DNA of 5,295 bases. Origin: JAXHUA01 sp034189695. GTDB lineage: Bacteria > Chloroflexota > Dehalococcoidia > E44-bin15. This document shows positions 1-5,295 of this stretch, one piece after another (positions within the stretch are counted from its first letter, which is position 1; the number at the start of each line of letters is the position of its first letter). The stretch is taken from positions 1 to 5,295 of the forward strand of contig JAXHUA010000181.1 in assembly GCA_034189695.1 (NCBI GenBank), given 5' to 3'. The position numbers and the translations under genes were made by a program. A model generated the notes under the pieces. It did not search any database, was not told where the DNA came from, and worked only from the letters and a program-made list of their open reading frames with translations.

Positions 1-138
1 GTCGGATCCTGTAATAAAATGGGACAATGGTACACTCGTTACCGATCCATAAAGGTGAGTGTCATATCCCGTTGACGGTTACCTCATAAAAAGGCTCTTC
101 GATATCTTCAAGGATCTTGTTCGGACCTCCCCGGTTCG

Positions 139-708
139 ATGCGGCACGAGGAAGGCGTTTCGAATCTGGTCCAGATCGTCAATCGCACTACCGCGTACCG
201 GGCTTCGTTTCGGGGGCTGGTGGGCTTCGCTGAGGAAATCCGGGACTGTGACCTGCTTTGCATGTGTGGGAGCGACGAGTTCTCGCTGGGCCAGGAGCAA
301 CAAACGGTGCTCTCAAACTTCTTCGGTAGAGGTGGAGTGCTCTTCGGGGAAGGGTGCCGGCAGGAGGGGGGCGAGGCTAAGGCGTTCGGCCAGGCCTTCG
401 CCAGCCTGGCGCAGACCCTGGGACGGAGCCTGCGCTCGGTAGACCGGGGACACGCTTTGCTGGCGGCGCATCACCTGTTCGCCGCAGCGCCGGGCGGCCT
501 GGAAGGGCCGGCAATGCTTGTAGAGGACCAGGGGATGCTCTACAGCGACGGCGACTATGGATGTGTCTGGGCCGGCGGCCGTTCTGGCCGGCCCATGTCC
601 AGAGAAGCTATCCGGGACGCCCTCGAACTGGGCGTGAATATCGCGGTGTACGCGCATCAGCGAACGCAGTACCACGCGCGAAGGATACTGGCGAAGCCGG
701 AGCAATAG
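139..708 (+). CDS. DUF4159-like (class I glutamine amidotransferase-like fold) protein
   Basis: This 189-residue protein has no signal peptide or membrane helix. Its layout fits DUF4159: a short lead-in (NLVQIVNRTT, residues 9-18), a strand-turn 'LLCMCGSDEFSLGQEQ' (39-54) matching the usual 'tGHgef-lsdeE' segment, a glycine-rich GRGGVLFGEGC (63-73) where the family has 'GGFLfaD', a 'RGHALLAAHHLF' stretch (103-114) like the 'l...HplF' motif, and LYSDGDYGCVW (134-144) followed by ALELGVNIAVYA (161-172), the usual 'viyS-D..c.W...gvNivvYal' ending. The family's function is poorly known; members often sit with cell-envelope genes. ATG 139 is the only start in this frame after the stop at 73-75, but it has no Shine-Dalgarno sequence, so the N-terminus may be altered (see findings). 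The stop lies 11 bases before the next gene's ATG, suggesting an operon. Family assignment is moderately sure and function is unknown. Confidence 0.72.
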   Translation: MRHEEGVSNLVQIVNRTTAYRASFRGLVGFAEEIRDCDLLCMCGSDEFSLGQEQQTVLSNFFGRGGVLFGEGCRQEGGEAKAFGQAFASLAQTLGRSLRSVDRGHALLAAHHLFAAAPGGLEGPAMLVEDQGMLYSDGDYGCVWAGGRSGRPMSREAIRDALELGVNIAVYAHQRTQYHARRILAKPEQ

Positions 709-719
709 GGGGACACACC

Positions 720-1751
720 ATGTCGGACAAGATCAGCGTCACACTGTCTCCAGACAAGCTCGAAGTGGCACCAGGTGAGAGTGTCACGACGACGGCCACC
801 ATCAAGAACGCCGGAGACGTCGTCGAGGCCTACGCGGTCGAGATCGAAGGACTGGAGCCAGAATGGTGCGCGCTGTCGGTCACAAGCGTATCGCTGTTCC
901 CCGGCGACCAGGAGCAGGTCCAGGTGACTGTCCAGCCGCCGAAAGCAACCTCGAGCAAGGCGGGTTCGTACACTGCGGCGATAAGGGTGGTGTCCGGCCG
1001 GGACGCGACGGTGGAGACGAAGGCGCAGCTTGCTGTCGAGGTAGGCCGCTACATGGGATTCGACGTCGGCCTGTCTCCCGGGAAGGCCAGAGGCAGGAGA
1101 GGTTCCTACAGGTTGACCATCGTCAACACGGGGAACGTCGCGACGACGTATACGTTTGTCGGTCAGGACACCGAAGAGGCATGCCGATTCGAGTTCGGAG
1201 AGAATGCGGCGACGCTGGAGCCGGGCGCCACGGCTGAGGTCCCGGTTACCGTCGACCCGAAGAAGAAGCCCTTCACTGGAAAGGCCAAGACGTACAACTT
1301 CACCATAACGGTCAGCTCACATGCGAGTGAGGCCGGTGAGAGCAAGAAGGTCCAGGGCCAGCTGGAGTGTACGCCGCTTATGCCGGTGTGGGCCCTGGCG
1401 GTGGCGGCGGTAGCGGTGGTCGCCATCGTCGTTGTGGTAGTGGTACTGGCTATGGGGGGTGGAGGGGGGCCGAAGGTGAATATCAGTGCTTCTCCGGCCC
1501 CGCCGAGCGGCTGTCAACAGGTTACGTATACCGCCACCGCGTCGTCTCCCAGCGGCATTGACAGAATACAGATATGGATAGATAGTCAGTTGAAGAAGGA
1601 GTGCTACGGCGCCACGAGCTGTAGCTACACCGAGGGGCCTTACTACCTTCAGCGAGAGCTGAACTACGAGGCCCGGGTCTGGGATATGGACGGCAAACAG
1701 GCAACGAGCGGTCTCAAGGTGTTCCAGATAACGTCACCGTGCCCACCCTAG
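720..1751 (+). CDS. Membrane-anchored protein with two Ig-like (NEW3/COG1470-type) domains and a cysteine-containing C-terminal beta domain
   Basis: The protein has 343 residues. The start is ATG 720, with Shine-Dalgarno AGGGGGA (707-713) at good spacing; the open frame continues upstream to 561, but that extension overlaps the DUF4159-like gene and reads as non-protein. Residues 5-108 and 113-217 are two tandem Ig-like beta-sandwich domains of the kind annotated as NEW3 or COG1470, with landmarks SLFPGD (58-63), VNTGNV (135-140) and VDPKKKPFTG (178-187). Residues 222-245 form one strongly hydrophobic helix rich in Ala and Val. A GGGGG linker follows, then residues 252-339, a small beta-rich domain with Cys 265, 295, 301 and 341. 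There is no N-terminal signal peptide, so I infer Ig domains in the cytoplasm and the cysteine-containing tail outside, where disulfides could form. The first 220 residues are colinear with the downstream paralogue. It is probably an envelope-associated scaffold or adaptor; no catalytic motif is visible. The gene itself is certain, the function is not. Confidence 0.9.
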   Translation: MSDKISVTLSPDKLEVAPGESVTTTATIKNAGDVVEAYAVEIEGLEPEWCALSVTSVSLFPGDQEQVQVTVQPPKATSSKAGSYTAAIRVVSGRDATVETKAQLAVEVGRYMGFDVGLSPGKARGRRGSYRLTIVNTGNVATTYTFVGQDTEEACRFEFGENAATLEPGATAEVPVTVDPKKKPFTGKAKTYNFTITVSSHASEAGESKKVQGQLECTPLMPVWALAVAAVAVVAIVVVVVVLAMGGGGGPKVNISASPAPPSGCQQVTYTATASSPSGIDRIQIWIDSQLKKECYGATSCSYTEGPYYLQRELNYEARVWDMDGKQATSGLKVFQITSPCPP

Positions 1752-1838
1752 ATGAGCGTGGCGGCGTTGGGGGTGTCGATGGCGCAACAGGTGGGACTGT
1801 TTCGTAGCTCTTGTTCAGAGGGTAACATCGGCCTTTGA

Positions 1839-1857
1839 GGCTACTTGTGAAGTAGTT
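1839..1857 (+). promoter_or_regulatory. Small hairpin just upstream of the second Ig/TM gene's ribosome binding site
   Basis: CTACTT (1841-1846), loop GTG, AAGTAG (1850-1855) is a perfect 6-bp inverted repeat. As RNA it extends by two G-U pairs (1839-1840 with 1856-1857). A short TTCTT run follows, then the Shine-Dalgarno GGGAGGGAG (1861-1869) of the next gene. It may be a weak terminator or attenuator, a translation-modulating hairpin, or a DNA operator. The U-run is too poor for a convincing intrinsic terminator. The rest of the 1752-1872 gap shows no good promoter. Confidence 0.4.
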
Positions 1858-1872
1858 CTTGGGAGGGAGAAC

Positions 1873-3669
1873 ATGTCGGACAGAATCACCGTCACGGTGT
1901 CACCGGACAGGCTACAGGTGAGTCCCGGGAGCGTGGCCCAGGCGACGGTCACTGTCAAGAACGCCGGCGACGTGGTCGAAGCTTACTCGATCACTTCTGA
2001 GGGGATGGACCCGGCATGGTGCGCTCTCTCAGTCTCTAGCGTGTCGCTCTTTCCCGGAGACGCGGAGCAGATACAGCTCACCGTCCAGCCTCCCAAGGTG
2101 AGTGCCAGCAAAGCAGGCTCGTACACGGTGACCATCAAGGTGGCTTCAAACCGTGACCCGACGCTGGAGACAACGGCGCAGGTCGTCGTCGACCTGGGTC
2201 GCGTCCTGGCGTTCGACGTCGACCTCTCTCCGAAGAAGGCGAGGGCACGAAAGGGGTCCTATACTCTCACTATCAGCAATTCGGGCAATGTGGCGGCGAC
2301 GTACACCTTCGCCGGCAATGACCCGGAGAACTTGTGCCGCTTCAGCTTCGAGCCAAGCTCACTGGTCGTCGAGCCGGGTGCCACCGCCGAGGTGCCGGTA
2401 GTGGTCGACCCGAAGAAGAAACCCTTCACCGGAAGGTCGAAGAACTACAGCTTCACCATCACGGTCACGTCGCATGCCAGCGAGGAGGGCGAGACCAAGA
2501 CAGTCCAGGGAGAGCTGGAGTGCAGGCCAGCCATGCCCCGATGGGCCATTGTCCTGGTGTCGCTCGTGGTGGTGGCGGCTGTAGCAGCGGCGGTCGTGCT
2601 TGTGTTGATGTTGCGCGGCAACGCCCCCGTGATAGACAATCTCAGTGTCGATGTCAACCCCGTGGGTGTGGGAAGAACCTGCACCCTGACCTGCACCGCG
2701 AGCGACGCCGACGAGGACGAACTGACGTACGAGTGGACCGCCGACGATGGGGATGTCACGCCGGCGGGGAATGTGGCCACGTGGGAGGCGCACGACACCC
2801 CCGGCGAGTACACGGTAAGGGTGGTTGTCGATGACGGAACGGGGAGAACCGTGGAGGGCAGCGTTGTCATCAGCGTGATCCTCACCACCGGCGATATTGA
2901 CGTCGATTCGAGCCCTCCCGGGGCCAGGGTGTACCTCGACGGTGATGACACCGGCAACATAACGCCCTATGTCATCACCGGCGTCGAGCAGGGGGAGCAC
3001 ACCATCAGGCTGGCCAGGGCGGAGAGCAAGGACCGCGAGGAAACCGTGACGGTCGTAGCCGGCGAGACAGCCTACGTCAACTGGGAACTGACACCGGCGC
3101 CGGCGCAGACGGTAACGCTGCAACCTGGACCGGCAACCGGCAAGGACTCGTTTGTGTCTGAGAACGACCCGACGTACGCCATGGGAGGCCCGATGTCATG
3201 GTTCGTTGCGACACTGGTGACGGCCGGGAACGACGCGACCAAGGACTGCCGTGCGTACCTGGAGTTCGACGTAAGCACCATTCCCAGCACCGCCGTGGTG
3301 ACGATGGCCAGGCTTGGCCTGTTCCACGATCTCAGTGACGCGGGGGCGACAAACGGGCCGGTGGGCGCGTTCGAAGTGACGAGCGATTGGGACGACGAGG
3401 CCCTCATCTGGATCGACATACCCACGACAGCGGCGGACCCCGTCGATACGGTGACGCTTACCATGCCAGCCAGCCACGGGTTCGTCTTCTGGGAGATCGA
3501 CGGCCTGGTTCAGGGCTGGGTCGATGGCTCTGTCGACAACTACGGCGTCATGCTTGCCGACGTCGACGAGAGCACGTCGGAGGGCTGGAAGTGGTTCTAC
3601 TCGGCTGACTTCGGCAATGCCGCCCAGCGTCCCAAGCTGGTGATTACCTACTACGACCCCGAGCCGTAA
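1873..3669 (+). CDS. Membrane-anchored modular protein: two Ig-like domains, TM helix, PKD/Ig-like, PEGA and DNRLRE/CBM96-like domains
   Basis: The protein has 598 residues. ATG 1873 is preceded by a strong Shine-Dalgarno GGGAGGGAG, and the encoded start MSDRITVTVSPD mirrors the paralogue's MSDKISVTLSPD. Residues 4-108 and 112-217 are the two Ig-like (NEW3/COG1470-type) domains. Residues 223-247 form a single transmembrane helix. Residues about 252-336 look PKD/Ig-like (TASDADEDELTYEW, then GEYTVRVVVDDGTG). Residues about 340-408 are a PEGA domain (IDVDSSPPGARVYLDGDDTG, then GEHTIRL). Residues about 413-593 resemble the DNRLRE/CBM96 carbohydrate-binding type: DSFVSENDPTYAMGG near the start, AYLEFDVSTIP at 461-471, GWVDGSVDNYGVML at 548-561 and RPKLVITY at 586-593. 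No signal peptide is present, so the inferred topology is N-terminus inside and the long tail outside, probably binding wall glycans or other surface polymers. It follows the 720-1751 gene by 121 bases in the same orientation. Domain calls are from motif recognition; the biological role is inferred. Confidence 0.93.
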   Translation: MSDRITVTVSPDRLQVSPGSVAQATVTVKNAGDVVEAYSITSEGMDPAWCALSVSSVSLFPGDAEQIQLTVQPPKVSASKAGSYTVTIKVASNRDPTLETTAQVVVDLGRVLAFDVDLSPKKARARKGSYTLTISNSGNVAATYTFAGNDPENLCRFSFEPSSLVVEPGATAEVPVVVDPKKKPFTGRSKNYSFTITVTSHASEEGETKTVQGELECRPAMPRWAIVLVSLVVVAAVAAAVVLVLMLRGNAPVIDNLSVDVNPVGVGRTCTLTCTASDADEDELTYEWTADDGDVTPAGNVATWEAHDTPGEYTVRVVVDDGTGRTVEGSVVISVILTTGDIDVDSSPPGARVYLDGDDTGNITPYVITGVEQGEHTIRLARAESKDREETVTVVAGETAYVNWELTPAPAQTVTLQPGPATGKDSFVSENDPTYAMGGPMSWFVATLVTAGNDATKDCRAYLEFDVSTIPSTAVVTMARLGLFHDLSDAGATNGPVGAFEVTSDWDDEALIWIDIPTTAADPVDTVTLTMPASHGFVFWEIDGLVQGWVDGSVDNYGVMLADVDESTSEGWKWFYSADFGNAAQRPKLVITYYDPEP

Positions 3670-3957
3670 GCGGTCGCGCGGTGGCCTCTCTCGGGTGACG
3701 TGGTGGCGTGCTCACGGTCGCAGCGGGACAAAGCACGGCGTTCGACCTGATGGAGACGGCAGGCGTTCGCCTGGGCGTCATGCTTCACCATCATCCTTCG
3801 ACAGGCTCAGGGCAGCCTCTTACCCTCTTCTCGCCAGTCTCCCCAGGCGACTCGTCTCTGGCGAGAGTCGATGCCCAGGTGCCTGCCTGTGGCGGAGTCT
3901 TCGACCGCCGGGGGAGCGGGGTCGCGCGCTTCGCGGACGGCACGTGGCATCGGCGCC
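3670..3957. other. Intergenic stretch without a supported gene
   Basis: Between the stop of the long Ig/TM gene and the promoter of the next gene I see no credible coding region. The stretch contains the dispersed repeat near 3795 and a stem-loop (CGACTC 3848-3853 with GAGTCG 3865-3870) that lacks a T-tract, so it is not a clear terminator. An open frame from GTG 3708 to 3989 runs through the repeat and resembles nothing I know. No intrinsic terminator for the upstream operon is evident. Confidence 0.6.
3795..3812. repeat. Copy of a dispersed intergenic repeat with core CTTCGACAGGCTCAGG
   Basis: The sequence CCTTCGACAGGCTCAGGG matches a short dispersed element that I recall as abundant in intergenic DNA of many environmental bacteria, including Chloroflexota. 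It often shows up as spurious peptides such as 'FDRLR' or 'STGSGQ', both of which appear here when the stretch is translated. Only one copy lies in this window, so its repetitive nature is prior knowledge rather than something seen here. Confidence 0.6.
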
Positions 3958-3986
3958 TTGAGGATGTGCTTACCAGGCACTATACT
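3958..3986 (+). promoter_or_regulatory. Sigma70-type promoter of the 4030-4920 gene
   Basis: TTGAGG (3958-3963, four of six consensus) and TATACT (3981-3986, five of six) are separated by exactly 17 bases. Transcription would begin near 3993 and leave a leader of about 37 bases that includes the Shine-Dalgarno GAGG (4020-4023) before ATG 4030. The placement supports the shorter start for that gene and marks it as a separate transcription unit. Confidence 0.6.
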
Positions 3987-4029
3987 TGACGAAGAACTTA
4001 CGCGAAGACACCCGCATCTGAGGCGATAC

Positions 4030-4920
4030 ATGGCCCATCATGACCTGGATGAGTTCGGCTACGAGTGGCATGACATACTCCACCTCGACGACGACGAGCA
4101 GGAGCACCTGAGCCAGGTTTCCCCCGAGGTGGAAGGGTGGTGCGGTCTTGCCAGGGAAGGGGGCATTCTGGTGGTGAGTTGCGTGAGCTGGAGTCCGACA
4201 CTGGACAAGGCCGAGACAAGCTCGCCACAATTCGTCAAGGCACTGCTCACCCTGAGGTGCGCCAATCTGCTCAGGTTGAGCGCCACCTCCATCCTCACCG
4301 GCTACTACACCGGCGTAGCCGTGCTGCTTCGGGCGGCCTTCGAGTCGCTGGTGTACCTCCACCTGTTCGAGGAGAATGCTGATGAGATTGGTCTGTGGCT
4401 GAGGACGGAGCTGCATCCCGACCTTGCGCCGATGGGGCGCGACCGCTTGAGGCGGGAGCAACTCAACCGGGCCAAGGACTCGTTCGTGCGGCGTGCGCCT
4501 GGCGAGAAACGGGAGCGGGAGCTCATGCGGCTGCTGTGGGACAAGACGTCCCGACACATCCACAGCACCGTGGTGGGACTTGCGCAGACGTTCGGACTGG
4601 ACTTCAAGGACCTCCTGCCCGACGGCTTCTGGGTGGCGCTGGAGAAGGCAGGGGACGACTGGGGCCTGGCACTTGACGTGATCTCTCTCAGGTCGGCCGA
4701 CGGCAAGGCGTGGTCGAAAGGCAGGCGCACGCCCTATCCGAAGCAAGAGGTGAAGCTGCTTCTCACCGGACGCTACGATGACGAGGAGGCTGTCCTCCTG
4801 TCCGAACTGGCACTCTTCATCTGTCGCAGGCTGGCCGACCTGGCGTTCACCGTGTTCGAGGCGGATGGGGATCTCAAGGCCGAGTTCGACAGGTGGCGGC
4901 GTGAGGCCGGACAGCGATAG
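4030..4920 (+). CDS. Soluble, mainly helical protein of unknown function (DUF5677/HEPN-like)
   Basis: The protein has 296 residues. The frame is open back to 3871, but I chose ATG 4030 because GAGG (4020-4023) sits six bases upstream and a good promoter ends at 3986; an earlier start at 3871 or 3964 would lie on or before the promoter. No signal peptide or membrane helix is evident. An acidic N-terminus (HLDDDEQEHL, 18-27) precedes a helical core. The segment TGYYTGVAVLLRAAFESLVY (90-109) resembles the 'a..LlRaafE' signature of DUF5677 and related HEPN-fold proteins, and TSRHIHSTV (173-181) sits where those families carry a conserved Arg/His region. The canonical HEPN RNase R-x4-6-H motif is not clearly present. 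The C-terminal part (255-291) is another pair of helices ending in a charged tail. Some DUF5677/HEPN proteins belong to abortive-infection or toxin systems, but no partner gene is seen. The gene is confident, the family assignment weak. Confidence 0.85.
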   Translation: MAHHDLDEFGYEWHDILHLDDDEQEHLSQVSPEVEGWCGLAREGGILVVSCVSWSPTLDKAETSSPQFVKALLTLRCANLLRLSATSILTGYYTGVAVLLRAAFESLVYLHLFEENADEIGLWLRTELHPDLAPMGRDRLRREQLNRAKDSFVRRAPGEKRERELMRLLWDKTSRHIHSTVVGLAQTFGLDFKDLLPDGFWVALEKAGDDWGLALDVISLRSADGKAWSKGRRTPYPKQEVKLLLTGRYDDEEAVLLSELALFICRRLADLAFTVFEADGDLKAEFDRWRREAGQR

Positions 4921-4960
4921 CCTGTCACCCCTGCGGGACGCTCCACCACCACCATCACAC

Positions 4961-4990
4961 TTGACAATCATAGTCCCCTGGCATTAGCAT
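4961..4990 (+). promoter_or_regulatory. Candidate promoter with perfect -35, pointing into an insertion sequence
   Basis: TTGACA (4961-4966) matches the -35 consensus exactly, and TAGCAT (4985-4990, four of six) follows after 18 bases. The transcript would start near 4997. No + strand gene lies downstream in the window: the next feature is an insertion-sequence end transcribed from the other strand. The promoter therefore looks separated from its original gene, or drives antisense RNA. Confidence 0.4.
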
Positions 4991-5050
4991 CTCTGAATGT
5001 AGCTAGTTCCCCCTGAAAAAGTCGTGTGCGTGTTGCGTCAATAGAAAGTG

Positions 5051-5295
5051 TTACCGAACGGTGGTTGGTTGCCTCATAAATGAGGTTACCGAAGCCTCCT
5101 TTCCTTGGGCATGCTCAGCCATGGCCCATAGTGTTTCCAGTTGACGGTTGACCTGTTCATGAAGCCTTGCCGGGTTCAGGGAGCGGTACAGCTTCTCCAG
5201 AGCTTGCTTGGATTCGGCGTTCAGCACGCCGTGGTAGGGGGTCGTGGCCTCGTCGTACACCTTGCGCACTTTGGCCCCTTGCCTGCTCTTGTGCT
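5051..5295 (-). CDS. Transposase, C-terminal part (DDE/integrase-core type, IS481-like or ISNCY), partial
   Basis: The minus-strand frame is open from the window's right edge to the TAA at 5051-5053, giving 80 complete codons. Residues KVRKVYDEATTPYHGVL followed by ALEKLYRSLNPARLHEQVNR match the typical tail of integrase-core transposases ('K..K.YD.a.TPYqRvL....l...Y..LNP..L...'). This segment follows the catalytic DDE core, which would lie beyond the window. The GTG at 5267-5269 is an internal valine codon, not a start, because the conserved motif continues upstream of it. The last residues (SVTSFMRQPTTVR) are coded by sequence with a strong inverted repeat. I cannot tell which IS family it belongs to, or whether the full element is intact. 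Confidence 0.8.
   Translation of the reverse strand, partial: HKSRQGAKVRKVYDEATTPYHGVLNAESKQALEKLYRSLNPARLHEQVNRQLETLWAMAEHAQGKEASVTSFMRQPTTVR
5067..5090. repeat. Inverted repeat inside the transposase 3' end
   Basis: CCTCAT (5072-5077) and ATGAGG (5080-5085) form a perfect palindrome with a 2-base centre. The arms extend imperfectly to 5067 and 5090 (GGT/ACC outer pairs, with a mismatch and a wobble between). The palindrome lies near the end of the insertion sequence and encodes the last transposase residues. It could be a subterminal transposase site or a transcription stop for the transposase; no T-tract supports the latter. Confidence 0.45.

Larger units (their letters stand above)
5025..5295 (-). 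mobile_element. 3' end of an insertion sequence, truncated by the window edge
   Basis: The element is inferred from the transposase C-terminus it contains. Its outer end probably lies in the untranslated stretch downstream of the transposase stop, perhaps at TGTGCG (5025-5030), since IS481-like elements tend to begin with TGT. The other terminal repeat is outside the window, so neither the exact boundary nor a target-site duplication can be confirmed. Confidence 0.45.

Noticed and set aside
10..36. Promoter upstream of the DUF4159-like gene, with TACACT (31-36) as -10
   Set aside because: No acceptable -35 lies at the right distance, and the operon may begin beyond the window.
561..719. Upstream extension of the first Ig/TM protein by 53 residues
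   Set aside because: It overlaps the DUF4159-like gene almost fully and reads as Arg/Pro-rich non-protein sequence. ATG 720 has a good Shine-Dalgarno sequence, and its product aligns exactly with the paralogue's start.
2359..3123. Minus-strand open frame of 254 codons opposite the second Ig/TM gene
   Set aside because: The + strand encodes clear TM, PKD and PEGA domains here; the antisense product is low-complexity Arg/His/Gly-rich sequence.
3848..3870. Stem-loop CGACTC/GAGTCG as terminator of the operon
   Set aside because: No T-rich run follows the stem and it lies about 180 bases after the stop codon, so a terminator role is unsupported.
3871..4029. Extended N-terminus of the DUF5677/HEPN-like protein
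   Set aside because: The promoter at 3958-3986 and Shine-Dalgarno GAGG at 4020-4023 favour ATG 4030. The extra residues are Ala/Gly/Arg/Ser-rich and unlike the rest of the protein.
4951..4960. CACCAC-type triplet run before the TTGACA box
   Set aside because: It is only a few triplets long and fits chance in GC-rich DNA; there is no array or larger repeat structure.
3970..4971. Long minus-strand open frame (333 codons) opposite the 4030-4920 gene
   Set aside because: It is a shadow of the + strand gene in GC-rich DNA. Its composition is rich in Gly, Arg, Pro, Gln and His with no recognisable motif, while the + strand frame has a promoter, a Shine-Dalgarno sequence and family-like motifs.

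Overview
The window is GC-rich with tightly packed genes, and looks like a metagenomic or environmental bacterium. A Chloroflexota (Dehalococcoidia-like) origin is my best guess. It rests on the dispersed repeat core CTTCGACAGGCTCAGG near 3797 and on the type of Ig-like surface protein encoded. Both are recalled impressions rather than computed results, so the taxon is tentative.

Layout. Positions 1-138 hold low-GC sequence with short motifs that recur near the right edge, and no confident gene. A probable three-gene operon on the + strand follows: a DUF4159-like protein (139-708), then 11 bases later a membrane protein with two N-terminal Ig-like domains (720-1751), then after a 121-base gap with a small hairpin a longer paralogue (1873-3669). 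The two membrane proteins share a colinear, ungapped N-terminal half (145 of 220 residues identical by hand count) and a mid-protein transmembrane helix. They then diverge completely: the first ends in a short cysteine-containing beta domain, the second in a PKD/Ig-like domain, a PEGA domain and a DNRLRE/CBM96-like domain. Neither has a signal peptide. The simplest topology is therefore Ig domains inside, variable tail outside.

Positions 3670-4029 form a 360-base non-coding stretch with the dispersed repeat, a stem-loop and a good sigma70-type promoter (TTGAGG-17-TATACT). This promoter drives a monocistronic gene (4030-4920) for a soluble, largely helical protein of unknown function that resembles DUF5677/HEPN-like proteins. 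After it lies another strong -35 (TTGACA, 4961) with a weaker -10. The transcript would run straight into the 3' end of an insertion sequence, whose transposase C-terminus is on the minus strand (5051 to beyond the window edge).

How the genes may work together: the DUF4159-like protein and the two Ig/TM proteins probably belong to one cell-envelope system, with a conserved inner module presenting different outer modules. This is inference from operon spacing and domain content. The gene at 4030 appears to be a separate transcription unit, and the IS marks the edge of a rearranged region.
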